Positions 4,995 to 10,500 of a DNA stretch of 10,500 nt are shown piece after piece (position 1 is the stretch's first letter; each line of letters begins with the position of its first letter). The notes beneath the pieces were generated by a model. The model did no database searches and had not been told where the DNA came from. It saw only the letters and a list, made by a program, of their open reading frames with translations. The translations under genes were made by a program, and so were the position numbers. The DNA is taken from positions 1 to 10,500 of the forward strand of contig DAIUFH010000073.1 of the NCBI GenBank assembly GCA_036844705.1, in the 5' to 3' direction. The DNA is from DAIUFH01 sp036844705 (GTDB lineage Bacteria; Bacillota; Clostridia; Tissierellales; Tissierellaceae).

Positions 4995-6563
4995 TTATCC
5001 CTCCACTTTCTTTGATCTATGAATTTTATTAGCAAATGCTGTTATCAAAAATGCCGAAATCATTCCTACCATCATACTTATAAAAAATCCCAATGGATTA
5101 GTTGAAAGGGCAGGAGCTGTAACTGTTGGCACATAAGCCGTACCTTGTACATTAAACATACCTACGACTATACCTGATAAGGCTGCAGAAACAATGGCTC
5201 CTCCAAATACCAGTTTATCAGAGAACATAAATGGATATGCTGCTTCTACAAAAGTACCAAATGCCACATTTATAAAGAATCCCGGAGCCGCGATTGCAGA
5301 TTCGCTTTTTTGTTTAGGAAATATTATATTAGCTAAAGTTATACCTGCTGATACCATTACCAATCCAGTCATATCTATAGCACCTAAAAAGCTAACTCCT
5401 GTGGTCTCCATCTCAAGCAATACAATTGGTAATATCGCTGCATGATAAACCCCACCGATAATAGCCGGCCAAATCAATAATCCCGCTAAGCCCCCTGCTA
5501 AAACAGGGCTAAAGTTGACTGCCGCTTCAATTGCAGATCTAATACCATTACCAAGTGCCAAAGCAATAGGTGAAATAAAATAAAATACAATTAAACCTGC
5601 TATTAAACCGGATAATCCTCCTGCAACAATATTAGAAGTAGTTCCTGGAAAATTCCAGCCTAATGCTAGTTTTATCAAATAAATTGCTAAAATACCAGCT
5701 AATATACCACCTATCAAACCACCTATAATGCCACCATCAGATGATAGAAGTCCAGCTATAACACCTGCTACTATACCTACTTCATCTAAACCTGAAACCT
5801 GTTTTGCAGCAATAGCTGCTATTACAACAGGTAAACCACCTATTAATAAATCAAATATTTCACTAAATTCACTTAATGCTGGAATCTTGCTTAGTGCTAA
5901 TACTAATGCCAAAGATATAAATCCAGGTAAAGCAGACATCATAATTCCTCTGAAGCTTATTCTTTTGAATACGTTATCATCTCCTGGTTCACTATTAGCT
6001 GAAGATGAACCTATGGTTGGTTTATATTTAATTTTCCAAATCTTACTTAAAGCTTGAACAGAAGCTACAGCTCTCGTCCTATTTGTAGTACCTGTTGTAC
6101 CAGAAGTTGATATAACATTTCCTCCTAAAGACTGAACAGTAGCCATTGAAGTACCACCAGTTCCTACTATAGGAATCTTCTTATCTGCAGCAGCTTTAAT
6201 TGAATGTTTATTTGCTCTCTTTGGATCAGAACTCATTAGAATAAGTCCATCTATTTCTTCATTTTCAATTCTATCTGCAATTTCTATGTCTACCTTTTCT
6301 GAGATTTCATTTATTTTGTCTAGATACTCTTCATCAGTAAATATTATTTTCTTATCCAAGTCATCCCAAGTATAAAGTCTAGCTTTGGTATCTTTATTAA
6401 TATTGTCCATAGAAGCCTTCGCCCCTATAAATTGAATTGCAACTATTTCCATACTAGCTACTTTGATTTGAGCTTCAATTTCTCCTAATAGTTTTAGTGG
6501 CTCTTTCCCACCTAAGTTATAAAGGTTTCCACCACTACTACCTAAAATAGCAATCCTTTTCAT
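4995..6563 (-). CDS. PTS EIIC-like membrane transporter with N-terminal soluble domain
   Basis: A protein of 522 aa from ATG 6563, with GGAGGG six bases upstream. Residues 1-180 form a soluble alpha/beta domain that begins with a nucleotide- or sugar-binding-like loop (MKRIAILGSSGGNLYNLGG) and has a glycine/threonine-rich segment (VGTGGTSMATVQSLGG, TSGTTGTTNRTRA, 133-164). After a linker, residues 208-515 carry about nine or ten hydrophobic segments. The part around 366-480 (GGVYHAAILPI, GITLANIIFPK, FINVAFGTFVEAAYPF, GIVVGMFNVQGTAYVP) resembles PTS EIIC permeases, where the comparable motif is the substrate-binding G.TE...PF. I see no EIIA or EIIB phosphorylation domain. So it is a PTS-like permease by resemblance only; the N-terminal domain is unrecognised. 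It is first in the operon with the TIM-barrel gene and is preceded by a strong operator. Confidence 0.68.
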   Translation of the reverse strand: MKRIAILGSSGGNLYNLGGKEPLKLLGEIEAQIKVASMEIVAIQFIGAKASMDNINKDTKARLYTWDDLDKKIIFTDEEYLDKINEISEKVDIEIADRIENEEIDGLILMSSDPKRANKHSIKAAADKKIPIVGTGGTSMATVQSLGGNVISTSGTTGTTNRTRAVASVQALSKIWKIKYKPTIGSSSANSEPGDDNVFKRISFRGIMMSALPGFISLALVLALSKIPALSEFSEIFDLLIGGLPVVIAAIAAKQVSGLDEVGIVAGVIAGLLSSDGGIIGGLIGGILAGILAIYLIKLALGWNFPGTTSNIVAGGLSGLIAGLIVFYFISPIALALGNGIRSAIEAAVNFSPVLAGGLAGLLIWPAIIGGVYHAAILPIVLLEMETTGVSFLGAIDMTGLVMVSAGITLANIIFPKQKSESAIAAPGFFINVAFGTFVEAAYPFMFSDKLVFGGAIVSAALSGIVVGMFNVQGTAYVPTVTAPALSTNPLGFFISMMVGMISAFLITAFANKIHRSKKVEG

Positions 6564-6582
6564 ACGTCTCCCTCCTTTATAT

Positions 6583-6617
6583 TTGTACGTACATTATATC
6601 TTACAATGTACGTACAA
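6583..6617 (-). promoter_or_regulatory. Double TGTACGTACA operator of the membrane-protein operon
   Basis: TTGTACGTACATT (6583-6595) and AATGTACGTACAA (6605-6617) are perfect inverted copies 9 bases apart, and each holds its own palindrome GTACGTAC. Centres are 23 bp apart, about two helical turns, allowing two dimers on one face. One site covers the region after the -10 and the other the spacer, so binding would block RNA polymerase. The GntR-type regulator at 3394 is the obvious candidate; this is inference. Confidence 0.8.
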
Positions 6618-6622
6618 TGCAA
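6593..6622 (-). promoter_or_regulatory. Promoter of the membrane-protein/TIM-barrel operon
   Basis: On the minus strand TTGCAT (6622-6617), 18 bases, TATAAT (6598-6593), about 30 bases before ATG 6563. The -10 is perfect and is embedded in the double operator. Confidence 0.75.
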
Positions 6623-6644
6623 GCTTTTTTTAATTAAAGACCCT

Positions 6645-6683
6645 TGTGATTTTCGTCCAAGTGCTTCAAACATAAAAATCACA
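6645..6683. repeat. 9-bp inverted repeat with long loop
   Basis: TGTGATTTT (6645-6653) and AAAATCACA (6675-6683) with a 21-base loop. It lies between the operon promoter and the ImmA-DUF4411 scar, has no T tail and no assigned role. The rest of 6564-6760 holds nothing else that I can see. Confidence 0.35.
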
Positions 6684-6730
6684 GATGATTTACTCAATAA
6701 TACTTATTAAAATATCTATAATTTACAAAA

Positions 6731-6937
6731 GAATTTATGAAAGCATGTTCCAAATTACAATCAATGAACTATGGAATAATGATAAAGATGAAACCAGCAA
6801 ATCCCGTTATAGTAATAGCTTCGCAAAAAGTGTAATCCAGGGAGCAGAATCTGGTGAAATCAGTTATACCTATGCATTTAACTTATTTGATGGTTCTGCA
6901 ATTTTAAAGAGGAGATTATGAATTTATAGTGTACAAA
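6731..6937 (+). pseudogene. Scar of an ImmA-DUF4411 module (internal deletions)
   Basis: Bases 6761-6793 match 168-200 of the ImmA gene and 6793-6900 match 374-481. The 174 bases between are missing exactly in frame, with the join at a shared AAA. A further 13 bases are lost before TTTAAAGAGGAGATTATG. The DUF4411 coding region is then missing from just after that leader to its stop, where TTATAGTGTACAA (6925-6937) resumes as at 1005-1017. The matched part differs at only four of about 106 bases, three of them synonymous, so the source was a functional paralogue. The stretch 6731-6760 looks like divergent sequence of the same gene (YESMFQITINELW). The frame stays open to 6921 but lacks HExxH, and no full protein is made. 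Confidence 0.82.
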
Positions 6938-6942
6938 CAATA

Positions 6943-6989
6943 AATAAGCCCCTATTACTAGAAATCATTCCTAGCAATAGGGACTTATT
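6943..6989 (-). terminator. Terminator of the XRE-ImmA operon
   Basis: Long stem: AATAAG, CCCTATT and CTAG in the left arm pair with CTAG, AATAGGG and CTTATT in the right arm, around a loop of about 9 bases. The two mismatches on the plus strand (A-C, C-A) become G-U pairs in minus-strand RNA, so the hairpin is built for the minus strand. It lies 35 bases after the stop at 7024 and is followed by TATTGTTTG. Confidence 0.75.
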
Positions 6990-7023
6990 ATATTGGGGCA
7001 ACTTTTGAATCCTAGCCGTATAA

Positions 7024-8190
7024 TCATGTCAAATTTCTAATATGTGAAAGATTGTTAACACTTTTAAGTAATCTAACATCTAATGACTCTTTAAAGAAAT
7101 CCTCTCTTAACCCACAAATCTCTATTAGTTCTTCCTTATCAAAACGTATTTCATTAGATATGAAATCTTTGCTTAAGACATTTCTTTTTACTAGAAGATC
7201 AAATATATCCTGAATTAACTGAGGAGTTTCATCCTCAATTATATCATCTAATGGTTCCTTAACTCTCCAACCCTTTCTACTTAACTGTTTTTGTAGTATT
7301 AAATATCTGTCATCTGTAATTAATTCTAAGTCAATACATCTTCTAATAATAGCAGCTATGGAGATTTTCCATTTATATTTAATTGGTATGAAACTATCTA
7401 AGGATGCACTATATATCTCATTTATGGCTTGTTCCGTGGGGAAAAGAAATTCTCCTGCAAAAAAGTTAGCTTCTGCCTCTCTTTGTTTTAACGACTCATC
7501 ATTATCTAAATTTTTGTGTAATATTATGTGCCCTAATTCATGTGCTAATGTAAATCTTTGCCTAGACGCACTATCTTTAACATTGTTTAGTAGAATAATA
7601 GGTCTATCTTCTATCCAGCAAGAATATCCATCAGTTTTTTCAGAATTTAAATCTATGCATGATATTATACATCCATTCTTTTGCATCAAATACATTAAGT
7701 CATTTATAGGAGAATTATTAATACCCCATTTTTCACGAATTTCAGATACAATATTTCTTATATCATCTTGAGTAAAATTGTCATTACGACTTACTTCAAT
7801 GAGATTAATTTTGGGGAAATTTATATAGTTATTACAAAATTCTAATATTTCATTATTAAAATATTGTAATTTCTTGTATAACATCTCTTTCTTTTTTTTG
7901 GCAATTGAATTACTCCTAAAAAAGAATACAGGATTTACATCCTTATTTGTAATTTCCTTATAAAAAAAATCAAATGGAAACTTTAACACCATAGAAATAC
8001 TTGATAAAACATCAACTGATGGATTTTTATTCCCCTTTTCATAGGAGGATATGGCTTGCTTTGATACATTCACCATATTAGCTAAATCTTGTTGTGAATA
8101 TCCTCTATATATACGTGCGTCTTTCAGCCTATCAGGAATAATCGTCTTTTCGATATTATATAGCTGGTTTATATTATTCCTATTACCCAT
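7024..8190 (-). CDS. XRE regulator with ImmA/IrrE peptidase domain
   Basis: A protein of 388 aa from ATG 8190, with AAGGAG nine bases upstream. Residues 17-75 are an XRE helix-turn-helix (LKDARIYRGYSQQDLANMVNVSKQAISSYEKGNKNPS). Residues about 160-270 hold the COG2856 Zn-peptidase with FTLAHELGHIILH (H217, E218, H221) and EAEANFFAGEFLFP (Glu ligand at 238/240). A C-terminal region (IPIKYKWKISIAAIIRRC...KQLSRKGWR) is usual for full-length members. In this family the peptidase often acts with or against an XRE repressor, as in ImmA cleaving ImmR, or the whole protein serves as antitoxin. It is second in an operon, 21 bases after the 240-aa gene. It is quite different from the ImmA fragment at 2-529, so it is a separate module. 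Self-regulation is likely but no operator was identified. Confidence 0.93.
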   Translation of the reverse strand: MGNRNNINQLYNIEKTIIPDRLKDARIYRGYSQQDLANMVNVSKQAISSYEKGNKNPSVDVLSSISMVLKFPFDFFYKEITNKDVNPVFFFRSNSIAKKKKEMLYKKLQYFNNEILEFCNNYINFPKINLIEVSRNDNFTQDDIRNIVSEIREKWGINNSPINDLMYLMQKNGCIISCIDLNSEKTDGYSCWIEDRPIILLNNVKDSASRQRFTLAHELGHIILHKNLDNDESLKQREAEANFFAGEFLFPTEQAINEIYSASLDSFIPIKYKWKISIAAIIRRCIDLELITDDRYLILQKQLSRKGWRVKEPLDDIIEDETPQLIQDIFDLLVKRNVLSKDFISNEIRFDKEELIEICGLREDFFKESLDVRLLKSVNNLSHIRNLT

Positions 8191-8211
8191 ATATAAAAAC
8201 TCCTTCTAATT

Positions 8212-8934
8212 TTATTTAATTCTAAGTATTTTATTTAGTTCATTTTGAATTTCTTGTCTCAAATTTTCATCATCAACTAAGCTTTGCTTAGTATCAATAT
8301 TATTATCTCCACCATAAATGTGTAATGTTTTCAGTAAATCTACCTTTACTATTACTTCTCTAAGATTAGGTCCAAAAAAAGTTAAGTCTATGAAATTATA
8401 TTTATCCCAGTTTCTACTAATATTGTAAGTCACTACTCCATGTAGATGTGAATTCTCACTATTATCATCAAATAAATCTAATTGACCTCTAAGAACTTCA
8501 TTTCCTTTACATCTTTTTTTTAAGTATTTTCTATCATTATCATCAATTCTGTTGCGCTTATATGCTTTTAAAATATTTATATCTATATTTCCAATTTTCA
8601 GTATAGGTGCTACATATCTATTTCTTTTATTTATGATAGTTGGTTCTACCACATAAGGAAAATTTATAGGTAAATATTTTTTATCAAAAAGTCTCATTAT
8701 GCTAAATGTCAAAAGGTCTGTTTTTATATTGCCAAAATAAGGAGTAGAATAATACTCTGAATTTAGTTCTATTACAGATTTACATTGCTCTCTTCCCGTA
8801 TCCAAAATTGGTACAAAATAGGCTAGTCTCCTAGGTGTCAATGTTTCCTTAACATATTTAATATTTTCTTCCCATTCTTCATTTTTAAGTTCCCAAATAT
8901 CATTATTTGACTTATCCTTGGTTGACATTATCAT
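8212..8934 (-). CDS. Unrecognised 240-aa partner of the XRE-ImmA protein
   Basis: It starts at ATG 8934 with GGGGG eight bases upstream; a second ATG two codons on is less well placed. I do not recognise a family. It is soluble and charged, with no signal peptide or membrane segment. Features seen are a W/E-rich N-terminus (about 13-30), the segment LTPRRLAYFVPILDTGREQC (32-51), a basic helix (KAYKRNRIDDNDRKYLKKRCKG, 123-144), an SHLHGVVTYNISRNW stretch (162-176), and a predicted strand region ending in LHIYGGD (204-210). It is first in the operon, under a consensus promoter. The order (unknown gene, then XRE-ImmA) matches COG2856-associated TA and stress modules, so it could be a toxin or the XRE-ImmA target, but nothing in the sequence proves this. 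Histidines H163 and H165 are possible catalytic residues. Confidence 0.8.
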   Translation of the reverse strand: MIMSTKDKSNNDIWELKNEEWEENIKYVKETLTPRRLAYFVPILDTGREQCKSVIELNSEYYSTPYFGNIKTDLLTFSIMRLFDKKYLPINFPYVVEPTIINKRNRYVAPILKIGNIDINILKAYKRNRIDDNDRKYLKKRCKGNEVLRGQLDLFDDNSENSHLHGVVTYNISRNWDKYNFIDLTFFGPNLREVIVKVDLLKTLHIYGGDNNIDTKQSLVDDENLRQEIQNELNKILRIK

Positions 8935-8965
8935 AATAAATTCCCCCTTTGGTTTACTATTTATA

Positions 8966-8994
8966 ATTATACTTTATGCTCATGTATTAGTCAA
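8966..8994 (-). promoter_or_regulatory. Consensus promoter of the 240-aa/XRE-ImmA operon
   Basis: On the minus strand TTGACT (8994-8989), 17 bases, TATAAT (8971-8966), about 32 bases before ATG 8934. One mismatch in twelve and ideal spacing: a strong housekeeping-type promoter. Confidence 0.85.
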
Positions 8995-9012
8995 ATATAC
9001 CTAATTTATATT

Positions 9013-9058
9013 GTTATACCTATGTATTTAACTTATTTGATGCTTCTGCAAAAACCTA
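9013..9058 (+). pseudogene. Short scar of the ImmA gene 3' end
   Basis: This stretch matches 444-489 of the ImmA gene (YTYAFNLFDGSAKTY region) with two differences, C to T and G to C. Sequence on both sides is unrelated. It is a third, minimal copy of the segment seen at 371-489 and 6794-6900, here with no other part of the module left. Confidence 0.72.
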
Positions 9059-9119
9059 CTCATGAACAACCACAGCCATTTACAATGAATGATTATAAAC
9101 AACTTCTTGGAATAGTATT

Positions 9120-9272
9120 TCACTTCACCTGTTCCTCTTCAATATACACAAGTATAGCCTTGTCCAGCCTCTGGCTAACCTCCAACAGCTTTTCTCCATC
9201 ACAGCTTTCCATGTCATCGACAATTGTATTCAATTCTTCCCTTAATTCCTCTATGCATTTTAAGGTATCCAT
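9120..9272 (-). CDS. Spo0E-like aspartyl-phosphate phosphatase
   Basis: A protein of 50 aa from ATG 9272, with GGGAG eight bases upstream. It begins MDTLKCIEELREELNTIVDD and contains EVSQRLDKAI (31-40), the SQ.LD signature of the Spo0E family, followed by LVYIEEE. Family proteins are 50-85 aa helical hairpins that dephosphorylate the response regulator Spo0A and so delay sporulation; the D37 of the motif is the key residue. The match in length and motif is good. It diverges from the XRE gene at 9378 with 105 bases between, and the two share overlapping promoters. Its presence supports a spore-forming host. The plus-strand frame through this region (9022-9300) is only a shadow. Confidence 0.85.
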   Translation of the reverse strand: MDTLKCIEELREELNTIVDDMESCDGEKLLEVSQRLDKAILVYIEEEQVK

Positions 9273-9298
9273 TATGATATCTCCCGTTATATTTATAT

Positions 9299-9350
9299 AA
9301 CTTGCTCAGTAAGCAAATTATATCATCAAACTTGCTTTATAATCAAGTTT
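9299..9350 (+). promoter_or_regulatory. XRE promoter region with repeated palindromes
   Basis: Two related inverted repeats: TTGCT-CAGTA-AGCAA (9302-9316 region) and AAACTTG (9328-9334) with CAAGTTT (9344-9350). AACTTGCT occurs at the left side of both. TATAAT (9338-9343) within the second repeat is the likely -10 for the XRE gene; its -35 is weak. The layout fits an autoregulatory operator controlling both divergent genes. Confidence 0.55.
9317..9346 (-). promoter_or_regulatory. Candidate promoter of the Spo0E-like gene
   Basis: On the minus strand TTGATT (9346-9341), 18 bases, TATAAT (9322-9317), 45 bases before ATG 9272. The -35 lies inside the operator-like repeats and overlaps the -10 of the divergent XRE promoter. 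Confidence 0.6.
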
Positions 9351-9377
9351 ATAAATAATTATTTCAGGAGATTGTCT

Positions 9378-9650
9378 ATGATAAATATAAATGATTTGAA
9401 TGGCAAAAATTTAATAGGGGATCGTTTGCGTCAAGCGCGTCATAAAAGCAGTCCAAAAATAACTCAAACAGATCTATTGGCTAGACTTGCTGTTCGTGGT
9501 ATAGAATTAGAAAAAACAACCATATCAAAAATTGAATCAAGAACCAGACCAGTAACTGATATTGAACTTGTAGCAATAGCCGATGCTTTAGATGTAAGTG
9601 TATTATGGTTATTGGGATTAGAAGAAAACAATAAAATAGCCATACAATGA
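9378..9650 (+). CDS. Small XRE-family transcriptional regulator
   Basis: A protein of 90 aa from ATG 9378, seven bases after AGGAG. The TTG at 9372 is too close to that site. After a short leader (MININDLNGKN) the XRE helix-turn-helix spans about 12-75: LIGDRLRQARHKSSPKITQTDLLARLAVRGIELEKTTISKIESRTRPVTDIELVAIADALDVSVLWLLG. This is a stand-alone DNA-binding repressor of SinR/phage-repressor type, with no ligand domain. It is likely to bind the palindromes at 9299-9350 and so control itself and the Spo0E-like gene. It converges on mutM with 33 bases between. A decayed second copy is at 1062-1157. Confidence 0.92.
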   Translation: MININDLNGKNLIGDRLRQARHKSSPKITQTDLLARLAVRGIELEKTTISKIESRTRPVTDIELVAIADALDVSVLWLLGLEENNKIAIQ

Positions 9651-9683
9651 TTACTAATCTATTATACCATATTTTGTCCATAG

Positions 9684-10496
9684 TCACCCTTCTTGGCAAT
9701 CGGGGCAATAGAAGCATTTACGTGAAGAAAGCTCAATTTTAACAATAGTACCTCCGCACCGTCTACATTTTTCTCCTTCTCTATCATAAACGAGGGTATG
9801 ATTGTTGTATACTCCTGTAAGTTGATCTCCTAAAAACAAAGGATTATCCATATACCCACCAAGAGAAATAGCTTTTCGTAAAATAGTATGAATTGAATTA
9901 TAAACAGAGAATAAGCTATCTGTTTCAAGAGAATCTACTGTCACAGTAGGTCTGATCTTTGCATCAAAGCAAATCTCATCAGAATAATGGTTACCAATAC
10001 CAGAGATAATCTTTTGGTTTATGAGAATCAATTTTAATTTCCCTCTTTTAGATTGCAAGGTATCCTGAAAATGATTGAAAGTAAAATCTGGTTCTTGTGG
10101 CTCTAATCCTAAATCAGAGAATTTCTGTTCTAAATCCTGTTCATCAAGGAGATGCAAATAGCCCAATCGCAATCCGATAAAATAGAGATTCATATCATCA
10201 AAGGATAAAATGACCTGTTTGGTACGATTAGGATTATCATGTTCACTTCCAATATACATCTGCCCACCTAGCATTAAATGTAGTAGAAGATTTTTCTGGG
10301 AATTTAATCTAAAAATTAAATGCTTCGCTCTTCGATCTATTTCTACAATTTGTTTTCCTTGTATTTCTTGAATGAATTGTAAGCTAGATGTATTGATTGA
10401 CTTTTCCCTATTAACTTCAATATCTGTAATAGTTTTTCCAGCAAGTTTATTATTAAGTAACTTTTTATAGGTTTCCATTTCAGGAAGCTCTGGCAT
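9684..10496 (-). CDS. mutM: Formamidopyrimidine-DNA glycosylase family (Fpg/MutM or Nei-like)
   Basis: A protein of 270 aa from ATG 10496, the usual length. It begins MPELPE, with catalytic P2 and E3. K58 in IDRRAKHLIF is the conserved lysine of the N-terminal barrel. The helix-two-turn-helix has GIGNHYSDEICFDAKIRP (166-183), and the zinc finger is C244-x2-C247-x16-C264-x2-C267. Fpg enzymes remove 8-oxoguanine and formamidopyrimidines and nick the abasic site. The damage-recognition loop reads FIGLRLGYLH instead of the usual R-K-F-G, so the lesion-side phenylalanine is apparently absent. It therefore belongs to a divergent branch, and Nei-like specificity cannot be excluded. Its Shine-Dalgarno sequence lies beyond the window end. 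Two relics of this gene are at 2180-2274 and 2781-2871. Confidence 0.88.
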   Translation of the reverse strand: MPELPEMETYKKLLNNKLAGKTITDIEVNREKSINTSSLQFIQEIQGKQIVEIDRRAKHLIFRLNSQKNLLLHLMLGGQMYIGSEHDNPNRTKQVILSFDDMNLYFIGLRLGYLHLLDEQDLEQKFSDLGLEPQEPDFTFNHFQDTLQSKRGKLKLILINQKIISGIGNHYSDEICFDAKIRPTVTVDSLETDSLFSVYNSIHTILRKAISLGGYMDNPLFLGDQLTGVYNNHTLVYDREGEKCRRCGGTIVKIELSSRKCFYCPDCQEG

Positions 10497-10500
10497 AGTG

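Noticed and set aside
5194..6057. Plus-strand open frames inside the membrane-protein gene
   Set aside because: They mirror the biased codons of the hydrophobic minus-strand protein and have no start signals or family resemblance.
6685..6921. A 78-aa plus-strand gene
   Set aside because: It is the open remnant of the ImmA gene after an in-frame deletion. It has no HExxH motif and no good ribosome binding site.
9022..9300. A 92-aa plus-strand gene
   Set aside because: It reads an ImmA scar and then the antisense of the Spo0E-like gene. The minus-strand frame has the motif and the ribosome binding site.
1..10500. Insertion sequences or a transposon as the source of the repeats
   Set aside because: No transposase, no terminal inverted repeats and no target duplications were found. 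The repeats are pieces of ordinary genes.
1..10500. CRISPR arrays, tRNA or rRNA genes
   Set aside because: No regularly spaced repeats and no cloverleaf or rRNA-like sequence were seen on either strand.

Overview
The window is AT-rich DNA with strong Gram-positive ribosome binding sites and a Spo0E-like gene. It suggests a low-GC, probably spore-forming Firmicute of the Clostridia/Tissierellia type; the exact taxon cannot be told from the sequence. It reads as an accessory island built mainly of toxin-antitoxin (TA) type modules and their broken copies, with one sugar-related operon in the middle.

Layout. (1) 2-1010: the 3' end of an ImmA/IrrE-type Zn-peptidase gene overlapping a DUF4411/PIN-like toxin gene. 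(2) 1062-1157: the relic of a small XRE regulator. (3) 1200-2095 (minus): a complete HepT-MntA (HEPN-MNT) pair. (4) 2180-2274 and 2781-2871: two relics of a mutM/fpg-like gene, flanking a second MNT gene (2396-2701) whose HEPN partner is truncated after about 40 residues (2275-2415). (5) 2875-3135: an 86-aa unknown protein. (6) 3394-6563: a GntR/HutC regulator converging on a two-gene operon (a PTS EIIC-like membrane protein with a soluble N-terminal domain, and a TIM-barrel protein). This operon is preceded by a perfect 13-bp inverted repeat over its promoter. (7) 6731-6937: a scar of another ImmA-DUF4411 module. (8) 7024-8934 (minus): a two-gene operon with a 240-aa protein of no recognised family and a full XRE-ImmA protein, bounded by a consensus promoter and a terminator. 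(9) 9013-9058: a third, very short ImmA scar. (10) 9120-9272 (minus): a 50-aa Spo0E-like protein, diverging from an intact 90-aa XRE regulator (9378-9650), which converges on an intact mutM/fpg-like gene (9684-10496).

How it fits together. The right end (XRE facing mutM) and the left end (XRE relic ... mutM relic) are paralogous. Comparing them shows the HepT-MntA cassette sitting exactly between the XRE tail and the mutM tail in the left copy. Three relics (XRE 1062-1157, mutM 2180-2274, ImmA-DUF4411 6731-6937) keep both ends of a gene or operon and have lost the middle; the mutM internal piece and the 9013 fragment do not follow this pattern. The most promising undescribed unit is the 240-aa protein plus XRE-ImmA operon. 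The membrane/TIM-barrel operon with its GntR regulator is probably an uptake and catabolic system for an unidentified carbohydrate. All functional calls are from reading the sequence; no search was run.
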